A stretch of DNA of 13,244 nucleotides, taken from assembly GCA_964423545.1 (NCBI GenBank), contig CAYRFV010000146.1:1-13244 (forward strand), read 5' to 3'. The position numbers and the translations under genes are program-made. The DNA comes from JALOOE01 sp964423545 (GTDB taxonomy: Bacteria > Chloroflexota > Anaerolineae > CG2-30-64-16). The notes under the pieces were generated by a model, which made no database searches, was not told where the DNA came from, and worked only from the letters and a program-made list of their open reading frames with translations. Below are positions 1 through 7,166 of the stretch, piece after piece; position 1 is the first letter of the stretch, and each line of letters starts with the position of its first letter.

Positions 1-7
1 TAGTCTC

Positions 8-231
8 TTGTAACGCAATCCTCCGGATTGCATCGGAANNNNNNNNNNNNNNNNNNNNNNNNNNNNNNNNNNNNNNNNNNNNNNNNNNNNNNNNNNNNNN
101 NNNNNNNNNNNNNNNNNNNNNNNNNNNNNNNNNNNNNNCCGTAACGCAATCCTCCGGATTGCATCGGAACCGTAACGCAATCCTCCGGATTGCATCGGAA
201 CCGTAACGCAATCCTCCGGATTGCGCCGGAA
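8..231. repeat. Tandem 31-bp palindromic repeat array interrupted by a gap
   Basis: Four head-to-tail copies of a 31-bp unit are visible: 8-38, 139-169, 170-200 and 201-231. The copies at 139-169 and 170-200 are identical. The copy at 8-38 differs in its first two bases, and the copy at 201-231 differs near its end (GCGCCGG instead of GCATCGG). Each unit contains a perfect inverted repeat GCAATCC-TCC-GGATTGC (7-bp stem, 3-nt loop), flanked by an outer CCG/CGG pair. The units abut with no spacer. The true copy number is unknown because the assembly gap lies inside the array. It begins about 50 nt beyond the stop codon of the penicillin acylase gene. A role as a bidirectional transcription barrier or protein-binding array is possible, but no U-tract follows the hairpins. 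Confidence 0.93.
39..138. other. Assembly gap (100 N)
   Basis: This is a run of exactly 100 N, the usual placeholder for a scaffold gap of unknown length. It is flanked on both sides by copies of the same 31-bp repeat, so the assembler most likely failed to resolve the array length. Sequence left of position 39 may therefore not be adjacent in the distance sense to the rest. Confidence 0.98.
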
Positions 232-282
232 CAATCCGAAGAACCCTGCTACGAGACTGCCCGGGCCGCGCCGTCGAGCGTA

Positions 283-2679
283 TCAGCTGCGCGGGGTCAA
301 CACCAGCGTTGCCCGCGCCTCTCGCTCCACGTCTTCTCTCGCAAACAGCAGGGGATGGTACTCGCCCTGAAACCATGCCGCGATCTGATCGTCGTAGTGT
401 GGGCTGCCCGGCTGCCCCGAATTGCCCGGGGCAAGGAGGCCGAGCGAGTTGCGCCAGTCACCCACGTCCGAGATGTGGCGGAAGGGCGGTCCGATCACCT
501 GGTCGGAATCGAGCGTATGCATGCCGCTGCCCGTGGCCCAGACGGTGTTGCCGTCGCCGCCAAGCGGCAGCGGGCCGCGGTTGAAGACCGGCGCCAACGC
601 CGGCGCCTGGCCCAGGACATGGGCGTAACGGAGGCGGTGCAGCCTGCCCCACGCCCAACCGTCGGCGTCTGGTCCCAAACGCCCCTTGAGGAGATCGACC
701 GATCGTCGCAGCGCCAGGCGCACCACGTCGTCGCGCCGCTCGCCGTGGCCCAAGTCGAACCAGTGCGAATCCGGCGCCGCCAGAATGGCTTGCAGCCACT
801 CCCACGATCGCTGGCCGAAGAAGCTCGACTCCGCGAGGATCGGTGTCGGACCCTTGCCTGCGTAGCGTTCGGCCAGGCCGGGGCCAAGCCGGTCCGCGAG
901 GAGCAGCGAGACCATCTGCCGCATGAAGACCTCGTAGACAGCGGCTGCAGAACTGCTGGCTGCAAGCGTCCCATCCCAACTCCGCATCATCTCGACGACG
1001 GCAGCCAGCTCGGGATCGTCTGTAGTCACATTGCCCAGGAACTGCGCCATGGCGCGCGCCGTCGGCGAAGTCTGATCGAAGTGCATGCGGCGGATGAAGG
1101 CCACGTCGATCCTGGCCTGCGATTCGATCAGCTCGACGATGCGCTGAGCGCGGTCGCCCATGCAGTATTCGGTGCTGATGAAGTGCGGATAGTCATCGCT
1201 GACCACCCGATTGTTCGCCGTCACGATGTAGCCCTGCGGCGGATTGTAGAGGTGCGGGAGCTCCTCGAAGGGTATGAAGCCCACCCACTCGTACTCGTCG
1301 GTCCAACCCGGCGCCGGCGTCCGGCCGTCACCCCTGCTGCGGATCGGGATGCGGCCGGCCAGGCTGTAGCCGATGTTGCCCGCATCGTCGGCGTAGACCG
1401 TATTCTGGGTCGGACCTGCCCAATCTCGCAACGCCTCGCGAAACGCCAGACAGGTGCGCGCCCGGTTCATCGCCCACAGCGCGTGGAGGGTCGGCTCCGG
1501 CTCCGCTGATGTCCAGCGCAATGCCAGCGGCTGCTCGCCGGCTAAATCGGGCGCCAGCGCGTTGATGATCGGCCCGTGGCGCGTGATCACGATCTCCAGC
1601 GGCTCCGACTGGCTGCCCTTGATGCGCACTTCCTCTCGGATTACCTCGGCGTCGATCCAGTCGCCCTGGAATTCATACTGAACGCGATCGCCATCCGTGC
1701 GGCGCAGGTGCTCCATGTACAAATCCTGGACGTCAGCGAAGCCGTTCGTGAAGCCCCAAGCTACGTGCGCGTTGTGGCCGGCCACTACGTAGGGGACGCC
1801 GGGGAAGGTGACCCCGGTGACTTCCAGGTCCGGTTCGGCATCGTGCGCGGCACAGCTGACGAGGTGATTCTCGTACCAGATCGCCGGGATCCCCATGAGC
1901 AGGTGCATATCATTCGCCAGCAGCGGCCGGCCGGTGGCTGTGCGTGCACCGGAGAGGACCCAATTGTTGCTGCCCAAGCCCTCTTGCGCCGCTGGGCCGG
2001 CGAACCGTCGCGCGGCTGCGGCGCGTTCGAGCGCAGAGTCACCGGTTTTCGGTGAGCCGCGGCGGTTGTCGGGCACGATTGTCGGGCACTGCTCGAACGG
2101 CGGCGGCTCCAGTGTGGCAGCCTCTTCCGGGCCCAGGCAGGCAATCAACTGCGCGCGCAGAATCTCCGTCTCCCAGTTGATCGACAGGCTCCAAGACATC
2201 ATCTTGGCCCACGAGAGGGAGTCGACCACCGTCCATGGCTCCGGCCGATAGCGCAGCAGGGTGAACTCCAGCGGCAGCGCGCCGCGCCCGATGCATGCGT
2301 TGATCCCGGCGACGTAAGCATCGATCTCGACGCCGACTTCGGGGCGGATCAGCGTCAGGTCGGCTTCCGCCGCACGGCGCAGGCCCAAGAGGCGCATCCA
2401 GCGGTCGACCGGCGCCGCCGCGGCGCCGAGCACCTCCGAAAGACGGCCCGAGACCAGGCGGCGGTTGAACTCCATCTGCCATAGCCGGTCTTGTGCATGG
2501 ACGAAGCCCTGGGCAAAGAGCAGGTCGCAGACGTTGGATGCAAAGATGTGCGGCACTCCCCAGCGGTCGCGAATGACTTCGACAGGTGCGCTCAACCCCT
2601 GCAGCCGCAGTGTCCCGCTGGTTTGAGCCAGTCGGGTGCGGGCAAACCGTCGGAGGGCGATCTGAATCAAGCTTGGCAT
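283..2679 (-). CDS. Penicillin acylase family protein (Ntn hydrolase)
   Basis: This complete 798-residue protein belongs to the penicillin/cephalosporin acylase and acyl-homoserine-lactone acylase family, which hydrolyse amide bonds of acylated small molecules. The precursor cleaves itself before a serine that then acts as N-terminal nucleophile. That site is the GSNNW motif at residues 236-240, giving S237 as the nucleophile, an alpha part of about 236 residues and a beta part of about 562. Other family hallmarks are DRWGVPHIFA (38-47), GFVHAQDRLWQMEF (58-71), NDMHL (256-260) and the C-terminal SPHYDDQ near EYHPLLF. The N-terminus has no hydrophobic signal peptide, unlike periplasmic homologues, so a cytoplasmic location is inferred. 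The ATG start is supported by GGGAG about 9 nt upstream. It lies 33 nt after a GNAT relic and is the last gene before the repeat array. The natural substrate cannot be read from the sequence. Confidence 0.93.
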   Translation of the reverse strand: MPSLIQIALRRFARTRLAQTSGTLRLQGLSAPVEVIRDRWGVPHIFASNVCDLLFAQGFVHAQDRLWQMEFNRRLVSGRLSEVLGAAAAPVDRWMRLLGLRRAAEADLTLIRPEVGVEIDAYVAGINACIGRGALPLEFTLLRYRPEPWTVVDSLSWAKMMSWSLSINWETEILRAQLIACLGPEEAATLEPPPFEQCPTIVPDNRRGSPKTGDSALERAAAARRFAGPAAQEGLGSNNWVLSGARTATGRPLLANDMHLLMGIPAIWYENHLVSCAAHDAEPDLEVTGVTFPGVPYVVAGHNAHVAWGFTNGFADVQDLYMEHLRRTDGDRVQYEFQGDWIDAEVIREEVRIKGSQSEPLEIVITRHGPIINALAPDLAGEQPLALRWTSAEPEPTLHALWAMNRARTCLAFREALRDWAGPTQNTVYADDAGNIGYSLAGRIPIRSRGDGRTPAPGWTDEYEWVGFIPFEELPHLYNPPQGYIVTANNRVVSDDYPHFISTEYCMGDRAQRIVELIESQARIDVAFIRRMHFDQTSPTARAMAQFLGNVTTDDPELAAVVEMMRSWDGTLAASSSAAAVYEVFMRQMVSLLLADRLGPGLAERYAGKGPTPILAESSFFGQRSWEWLQAILAAPDSHWFDLGHGERRDDVVRLALRRSVDLLKGRLGPDADGWAWGRLHRLRYAHVLGQAPALAPVFNRGPLPLGGDGNTVWATGSGMHTLDSDQVIGPPFRHISDVGDWRNSLGLLAPGNSGQPGSPHYDDQIAAWFQGEYHPLLFAREDVEREARATLVLTPRS

Positions 2680-2712
2680 AGAGGCGCTCCCGAATGGATC
2701 AATCTATCCCGG

Positions 2713-3010
2713 CTAGCGGAGGCTCTCGGTCGCAGACTCGAGCCCTGGCCGAAGCTCCTTCTCCCACAGCTCATGGCGCCGTTCGACGCGCATGCCCACC
2801 TCGGCATAGAGACGAGTCGCACCGGTAAGGCTGTCTGCGTCGACGTCCAGTCCGATGCGCCACATGCCGCGTGCGTGGAATTGGCGAAAGCTGTGTAGGA
2901 GCAGTGGCCTGTGCCAGGCCTCGCCGCCGCCAGGGCCGCAGCACGCACCGCCGGATGAATCCCGGCCGGAGACGATCGGAGCCTCCGATGGGTGGGCCGG
3001 CGCGCCATCG
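2713..3010 (-). pseudogene. GNAT acetyltransferase relic, C-terminal part with +1 frameshift
   Basis: Two minus-strand frames together encode the end of a GNAT N-acetyltransferase. The upstream frame gives GFIRRCVLRPWRRRGLAQA, containing the acetyl-CoA-binding RRRGLA loop. The downstream frame gives LLLHSFRQFHARGMWRIG and then a run with DADSLTGATRLYAEVGMRVE, the alpha4/beta6-7 part of the fold, ending at the TAG at 2713. Removing one A just after the codons for GLAQA (near 2912) joins the two frames perfectly. N-terminal to the first segment I find no GNAT-like sequence in any frame, so the gene is also truncated. The upstream boundary is approximate. A single-base assembly error could explain the frameshift but not the missing N-terminus. 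It lies between an intact GNAT gene and the penicillin acylase gene, both on the same strand. Confidence 0.78.
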
Positions 3011-3105
3011 CCATCCTGTGCGCAGCTTATGGGTGAAGCGGGAGCGGGCAGCCGCCGGAAGGGGCGTCCACCATCTTCCGTCAGGCGGGACATACAAGAC
3101 CATAT

Positions 3106-3948
3106 CTATGCGAAGGCGTGCTCGTCTGAATCGCATACGGGCCGATAGCCGATCTTCTGGTATACGCTGTTCGAGGTGGGATTCGCCAGGTCAGTATAGA
3201 GCGTGCAGAACTCCCAACCGGCGTCGAGCATTCTCTGGCTCAGCGCCGCGACGCACGCACCGGCATAGCCGCGGCGGCGGAAGGCCGGTGGGGTGTAGAC
3301 CGCACTCACGGTCATGCCGTGTGTGGTGTGGCGGGTCTTGACGGCCATCGAGACGGGCTGGCCATCTTCCCACAGGAACGCGTCGCGATCATCGATCCAT
3401 CGCTCGGCCGACTCTCGTGCGTCCTCCAGGGCGCCGCCCAACCCCGTATCCTCGCGGAAAGCTTGATTCCAGGACACGATCGTTTCGAGATCGCGCTCGA
3501 CAGCGACCCGCAGCGCGCCCGGCGCTCCCGCGGGGGTCGCAACCTGGCGCAATTCGTAGATGCGCAGATGGCGCACGAGCCGGGTCGTCTCGCCTGTGGC
3601 AGCCGCCCACACCGCTGAGAAGGCGCCCGCGACCTCCGAGCGGCCGATCACCCCCGGCGTCGTCCAGCCGCCGGTGATCAGGTCGTCAGCAATGAGCTGC
3701 AGCGGGGCAGGGTCGGTGGTCTCGCCGTGGATGATGACCCGATGCGGCGGCGTCATCACAGCCGCTGCGACGAGTGCGCCTCCCAACTCGACGGTGGCAA
3801 GATAGGGAACCACCTTGACGCGGTCGGGGTGTTCGCTCAGCCGCAATGCAATGCTGAGAATCAGGTTGTTGGCGGCTTCCTGGCGCTCCAGCACGTTCTG
3901 GGCGCAGGCGAGGAAGCCCGCTGCGGTCCGGTGGCGGGTCAAGAACAT
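3106..3948 (-). CDS. GNAT family N-acetyltransferase
   Basis: This 280-residue GNAT protein is expected to transfer an acetyl group from acetyl-CoA to an amine; its substrate is unknown. The acetyltransferase fold is C-terminal. The core strand VSAVYTPP (214-221) is followed by the pyrophosphate-binding loop RRRGYAGA (224-231), a helix, the strand CTLYTDL, and NSVYQKIGY (260-268), where the tyrosine near the end is the usual general acid. The N-terminal 140 residues are a divergent region typical of the two-part GNATs of this length. The ATG start is supported by AAAGGA 7 nt upstream. That ribosome binding site overlaps the final codons of the GMC pseudogene frame, whose TGA lies only 4 nt before the ATG, so translation was probably coupled to the upstream gene before that gene decayed. 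No signal peptide or membrane segment is visible. Confidence 0.9.
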   Translation of the reverse strand: MFLTRHRTAAGFLACAQNVLERQEAANNLILSIALRLSEHPDRVKVVPYLATVELGGALVAAAVMTPPHRVIIHGETTDPAPLQLIADDLITGGWTTPGVIGRSEVAGAFSAVWAAATGETTRLVRHLRIYELRQVATPAGAPGALRVAVERDLETIVSWNQAFREDTGLGGALEDARESAERWIDDRDAFLWEDGQPVSMAVKTRHTTHGMTVSAVYTPPAFRRRGYAGACVAALSQRMLDAGWEFCTLYTDLANPTSNSVYQKIGYRPVCDSDEHAFA

Positions 3949-3952
3949 GGGG

Positions 3953-4755
3953 TCATCCTTTCGGCTGGATGCGGCTCATGCATCGCCCCGCGAGCGCCGT
4001 GCTCGTCAAGCTGGAATTGCCCCCACGTTGGCTGAGATCGCCGAGCCGTCCATGACATAGAGACCGGGATAACCGAACACCTGATGCCCGGCATCGAGCT
4101 GTCCCTCCGCCGGCGAGCGGCCCCTGTAACACCCGCTCAGGACGTGCGCGGTGAAGGAGAGGCCGGCCAGGCCCTCCAGCAGCCCATTGAGCGGCTCGCC
4201 GTCGATCTGCCGTGCGAATTCGCGGGCGGCGGCGTTGGCGATGGGCAGGTAGGTTGGCGCGTTTCTGCCCGAATGGCGACAGACTGGAGCCGTTTGCCGC
4301 CCACGGATAGAAGACTTCCACCGTATTTGTCCGCACGACCTGGCCGAGCTGAGTGGGGAGCGCCGGCAGCGTTCCCAATACATCACTTCAGCGGAAAAGC
4401 CGTTCGAGCCGCCGAGAACCCCTGCCGAAATGACAGCGTTGTGGGCGGTGAGCGCCGGGTGGCGACGGCGCGCCGCCAGCGGATCGACGGCGTCCACCCG
4501 GTAACCGCCGCCTGGCAAAGGGTCGATGGCCAGCGCACCGTGCGCCGGCAGAATCTCGGCGCCCAGGCGCTCGGCGAGATGAAGAGAGTTCGCAACGAAT
4601 GGGAACGCCAGCCTGGGCCCCCATGACGGATTGACTGCGGTCATGCAAAACAGCGCAATGTGATCCACCTGGCGTTCCTCATCCACGACCCAGGGCCATC
4701 GCCAGGGTGACCCTTTCGGATAGCTCAAGCGGATCGAAGGCTTGCCATCGATGCT
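3953..4755 (-). pseudogene. GMC family (cholesterol-oxidase-type) FAD oxidoreductase pseudogene
   Basis: Segments of a GMC flavoprotein are spread over several minus-strand frames. In order they are: LHLAERLGAEILP (about 4585-4545), AVISAGVLG, then after a frameshift near 4410 ERLFR-stop-SDVLGTLPALP followed by TQLGQVVRTNT, then after another shift near 4210 PTYLPIANAAAREFARQ, followed by FGYPGLYVMDGSAISANVG, and after a third shift SLTSTALAGRCMSRI to the TGA at 3953. The in-frame TGA replaces the family's usual Cys codon. The third shift is at a five-C run (4020-4024) and looks like a one-base loss. The N-terminal FAD-binding GxGxxG part is absent, and the stretch between VVRTNT and PTYLPIANA, over 100 residues in relatives, is reduced to about 25. 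These several independent lesions rule out a simple sequencing error. The open stretch 4728-4610 before LHLAER is not recognisable to me. Confidence 0.85.
3956..3961 (-). promoter_or_regulatory. Ribosome binding site overlapping pseudogene end
   Basis: AAAGGA is placed 7 nt before the ATG of the GNAT gene starting at 3948. It is immediately followed by TGA, the stop of the last GMC-pseudogene frame. This fixes the GNAT start and shows that the two genes were once tightly coupled. Confidence 0.75.
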
Positions 4756-5316
4756 TCACGAATGTGCACGGGCGAACTCCTCGAGGGTCATGCCGAAGAT
4801 CAGCTCATCGTGGTAGGCGCCGTTCGTATAGATCATGCGACGCAGACGGCCTTCGAGCCGGAAGCCGAGCTTCTCGTGCAGCCGGATCGATGCCTCGTTG
4901 AAGGCATAGACGTGCGCCGTGACCTTCTGGTAGCGCAGCTCTCGAAAGTAGTAGGCCAGCACGAGCGTGATCGCCTCCGACGCATAGCCCTTGCGCCAGT
5001 GCTCGCGGGCGATGGCGAGCCCATAGCCGAACGTGCCGTGTCGCGGATCGCACGAATGGGTGTTGATGGTGCCGACCGGGGCGCCGTCGAGCGTCTCGAT
5101 CACCCAGCGGTATGCGTGATCCCGGGGCGGAGTTGTCGCGGCTTCGGCTGCGAAACGCTTCGTGCCTTCCTGAGAGCGCGGAAACTCGACGTGGTAGCAG
5201 AGGCGGGCAGTCTCGCTGTCTTCGTCCCAGTGCTGGAACGTCTCCCAGTCGCCCGGTTCGACGCCGCGAAGGCGGATCAGGTGGCCTTGCCAGTTGTTCA
5301 CGCGAGTGCCCTGCAT
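4756..5316 (-). CDS. GNAT N-acetyltransferase, RimJ/RimL type
   Basis: This complete 186-residue single-domain acetyltransferase is of the RimJ/RimL (Acetyltransf_3) type. Members acetylate ribosomal-protein N-termini, antibiotics or small amines; the acceptor here is not predictable. The N-terminal IRLRGVEPGDWETFQHW (14-30) is the usual first strand and helix. VGTINTH (81-87) is followed by the motif-A segment FGYGLAIAREHWRKGYASEA (96-115). FNEASIRLHEKLGFRLEGRLR (139-159) is the characteristic C-terminal helix-strand pair. The ATG has no convincing Shine-Dalgarno sequence, and an in-frame GTG at codon 6 is an alternative start. The gene is the first one after the promoter at 5593-5565, with a leader of about 240 nt. 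Its TGA stop immediately borders the GMC pseudogene. Confidence 0.9.
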   Translation of the reverse strand: MQGTRVNNWQGHLIRLRGVEPGDWETFQHWDEDSETARLCYHVEFPRSQEGTKRFAAEAATTPPRDHAYRWVIETLDGAPVGTINTHSCDPRHGTFGYGLAIAREHWRKGYASEAITLVLAYYFRELRYQKVTAHVYAFNEASIRLHEKLGFRLEGRLRRMIYTNGAYHDELIFGMTLEEFARAHS

Positions 5317-5368
5317 GGAGAAGACCGAGGCGTGAGATCAACGCCCACACATCGCCGTGCAATGAAAC

Positions 5369-5383
5369 TGCTGATCCTCAGCA
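5369..5383. repeat. Small perfect hairpin in intergenic region
   Basis: TGCTGA-TCC-TCAGCA forms a 6-bp perfect stem with a 3-nt loop. It lies in the otherwise gene-free stretch 5317-5598 between the RimJ/RimL-type GNAT and the PLP enzyme. The loop and layout resemble the hairpins of the 31-bp repeats at the window start, but the stem sequence is different. Confidence 0.5.
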
Positions 5384-5560
5384 CTTCGACCGAACGCCCG
5401 CGCTGCACTGCCAGCGCATCATACGGCGTGTCAGCCAAGAGCAAATCCGGACAGACGCCTTCTGGGCTGCTGACGAACACCATCACCATCTCACATGCAT
5501 CCCGGCTTTTGCGCCAGGTGTTCAAGCGCTGCGCGTCGCGTCTCCGGCAAACCGGTTCCT

Positions 5561-5573
5561 TGGTATTATACCA
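5561..5573. promoter_or_regulatory. 13-bp palindrome covering a -10 box (possible operator)
   Basis: TGGTATTATACCA is a perfect inverted repeat with 6-bp arms and a one-base centre. It contains the TATAAT box read on the minus strand. Flanking ACCGG (5551-5555) and CCGGT (5576-5580) form a wider inverted pair with nearly the same centre. Such placement suits a repressor site, but the palindrome could also be a by-product of a TATAAT box. Confidence 0.4.
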
Positions 5574-5593
5574 CTCCGGTCAGCAAACTCGAA
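5565..5593 (-). promoter_or_regulatory. Predicted extended -10 promoter
   Basis: On the minus strand TATAAT (5570-5565) is a perfect -10 box preceded by TGG, an extended -10 element. Seventeen bases upstream TTCGAG (5593-5588) is a poor -35 match (3 of 6), which extended -10 promoters tolerate. It starts 5 nt after the stop of the PLP enzyme gene and would transcribe the RimJ/RimL-type GNAT and the genes beyond it. The predicted start is near 5558. Confidence 0.6.
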
Positions 5594-5598
5594 CCGTC

Positions 5599-7095
5599 CT
5601 ATGCCGCATCGCGCCCTGTCGAGCATATCGGCCCGCCCGCCTCCACATCCCCCACCTCCTCAGCCGTTCGATCCAGGAAGCCGGCCGCAAAGCGCAGAAA
5701 TGCATCCACATCGGCGAAGTTCGAGGCCAGTCCCACCGACACGCGCACCGCGCTCACGTCTCGACCGAAACGGGCATGCATCTCTCGGCGCAACTCCTGG
5801 AATGAAGGTGCGTGATGGCGGTTGAAGAAGGCGCGCATGATCTCCGGCGTGAGGCCGTGCGCCACCTCGCCCGCGCCCGGATTGCAGAAGCAGCCGGTGC
5901 GCAGCGAAATCCGCTCATAGTTGGCAAGCTGCTCGACGCGCTGATCGTCAATCGCCCGGCCCTCCTTGTCGAGGAATGTGACGGTCACGGTGCCCCCGCG
6001 CAGGTGGGTGTTAGCCGGGCCGTGAATTCTGACCAGCGGCTGGCCTGTGCTGTGGCGCATCGCTGAGAGGCGCTCGATCAGCCAGCCGGTCAGGCTCATC
6101 ACCCGCTCGTGGATCAAGTCCAGCCCGACTTCGGCGAGATAGCGCAGGCCGATCTCCACTGCGGGGATGTTGAGATAGTTGAGCGTGCCATCCTCAAAAC
6201 CAGCTTCGCCGGGCGCCAGATAGTGGCCGTCTCCCTGCACCGAGGAGATGGTGATCGTGCCGCCGGCATACCAGGGCCGGGTCAGTTTCGCCAGCGCAGC
6301 ATGTCGCGCCAACAGGCACCCTATGCCGGTAGGATAGCCGAACATCTTGTAGAACGACAACGGCACGAAATCGGGGAGCCAGCGGGCCAGGTCGAGCCGG
6401 TTGGTGGGCACAAAGGCCGCGGCGTCTACGAGCACATCCCAACCCTGTGCGCGCGCCCGGCCGATCATCTCCAACGGGTGCTGCACGCCGCTGAAATTGG
6501 ATTGGGCAGGGAACGCGAATAGATTGTGTCGCCCCGGTGTGGCCAGACCCAGGTGCTCGTCCAGCGACGCGGGATCAATCCGCAGCTCCGGCTGGACGAC
6601 TGGCAGGTAGGTGAAGCTGGCGCCTTTGGCGCGAGCGAATTCCCGGATGCCGTTGGCCGAGTTGTGATTGTCGAAGGTCAGCAGATAACGGTCGCCCGGC
6701 CCGAACGGATACGCCTCGCCCACCAGCTTGAGCGCAGCAGACGCGTTCTGGGTGAAGATGGCGGCGTATTCGCCTGGCGGCGCATTGAAGAACTCCAGCA
6801 CGTAGGCGCGTGCAGCGTCCACCAGACAGGTAGTCGCCTGCGAGGTCGGGTTGTGCGAATGCGGGTTGCCGAAGACGTGGCGGACGAGCAGATCGAGATG
6901 CTCCCGGAGCTGTCGCTCGGCATACAAGCCTCCGCCGGTATAGTCCAGATAGACCTGGCCGGTGGCGTCGAGGCGACCGTATTCGCAGGCGCGCAGGTCG
7001 TCAAAGGCGCACGTGGCTGCGTACGATGGATAGGCGCGCACGAATGCGGCGCTTGCGTCTTCGACGGAAGGTGCGTAGGATGTCGGCTGGGACAC
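5599..7095 (-). CDS. Moco-sulfurase-like class V aminotransferase (PLP enzyme)
   Basis: This 498-residue fold-type I PLP enzyme most resembles the N-terminal desulfurase domain of eukaryotic molybdenum cofactor sulfurase (MOCOS/ABA3), related to cysteine desulfurases. Visible hallmarks are VYLDYTGGGLY (48-58), FGNPHSHNPTSQ (75-86), DAAAFVP (224-230) with D224 expected to pair with the pyridine nitrogen, and SFYKMFGYPTGIG (247-259) with K250 as the PLP lysine. RTGCFCNPGA (399-408) follows, with C402 and C404, one of which should carry the persulfide. The C-terminal MOSC half of MOCOS is absent, so it would hand sulfur to a separate acceptor or act on another substrate such as a cysteine derivative. 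The predicted start is GTG; AAAGG lies 13 nt before it, a long spacing. The gene has its own promoter at 7180-7152 and is separated by 107 nt from the sulfatase upstream. Confidence 0.9.
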   Translation of the reverse strand: MSQPTSYAPSVEDASAAFVRAYPSYAATCAFDDLRACEYGRLDATGQVYLDYTGGGLYAERQLREHLDLLVRHVFGNPHSHNPTSQATTCLVDAARAYVLEFFNAPPGEYAAIFTQNASAALKLVGEAYPFGPGDRYLLTFDNHNSANGIREFARAKGASFTYLPVVQPELRIDPASLDEHLGLATPGRHNLFAFPAQSNFSGVQHPLEMIGRARAQGWDVLVDAAAFVPTNRLDLARWLPDFVPLSFYKMFGYPTGIGCLLARHAALAKLTRPWYAGGTITISSVQGDGHYLAPGEAGFEDGTLNYLNIPAVEIGLRYLAEVGLDLIHERVMSLTGWLIERLSAMRHSTGQPLVRIHGPANTHLRGGTVTVTFLDKEGRAIDDQRVEQLANYERISLRTGCFCNPGAGEVAHGLTPEIMRAFFNRHHAPSFQELRREMHARFGRDVSAVRVSVGLASNFADVDAFLRFAAGFLDRTAEEVGDVEAGGPICSTGRDAA

Positions 7096-7130
7096 AGCGG
7101 CGTGTTGACCTTTCAGGCAGGATTGCTGAG

Positions 7131-7166
7131 CGCGCGAATCGGATGATCCCGATTGTATTACGCGCG
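7131..7166. promoter_or_regulatory. Interrupted inverted repeat over the -10 and start region (possible operator)
   Basis: The inner arms AATCGG (7137-7142) and CCGATT (7149-7154) are perfect and separated by 6 nt. The outer arms CGCGCG (7131-7136) and CGCGCG (7161-7166) extend the symmetry with one 6-nt bulge. The element covers most of the predicted -10 box (7157-7152) and the predicted transcription start (near 7145). The transcript would begin inside the loop and so could not form the hairpin, which favours a DNA-binding operator. Confidence 0.5.

Noticed and set aside
8..231. CRISPR array
   Set aside because: Repeats abut directly with no spacers of unique sequence, and no cas genes are present in the window.
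190..1509. Long open frame on the plus strand opposite the acylase gene (also 4762-5805 and 7026-8933 plus)
   Set aside because: Its translation is rich in Arg, Ala and His without any domain, and it mirrors the codon bias of the minus-strand gene; it starts inside the repeat array. The other two long plus-strand frames likewise run antisense to well-supported genes.
4020..4024. Sequencing error in a five-C run as full explanation of the GMC pseudogene
   Set aside because: It could explain that one frameshift, but not the internal stop, the other shifts, the internal deletion and the missing N-terminus.
4610..4728. Independent gene starting with TTG at 4728
   Set aside because: The frame is only the longest open piece of the GMC pseudogene; its first 40 residues match nothing I recognise and the rest crosses clear frameshifts.
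5298..5525. 75-residue minus-strand frame with a TTG start in the leader of the RimJ/RimL-type GNAT
   Set aside because: No ribosome binding site, no recognised family, and it overlaps the GNAT start. It lies downstream of the promoter at 5565, so a leader peptide or a relic is conceivable but not supported.
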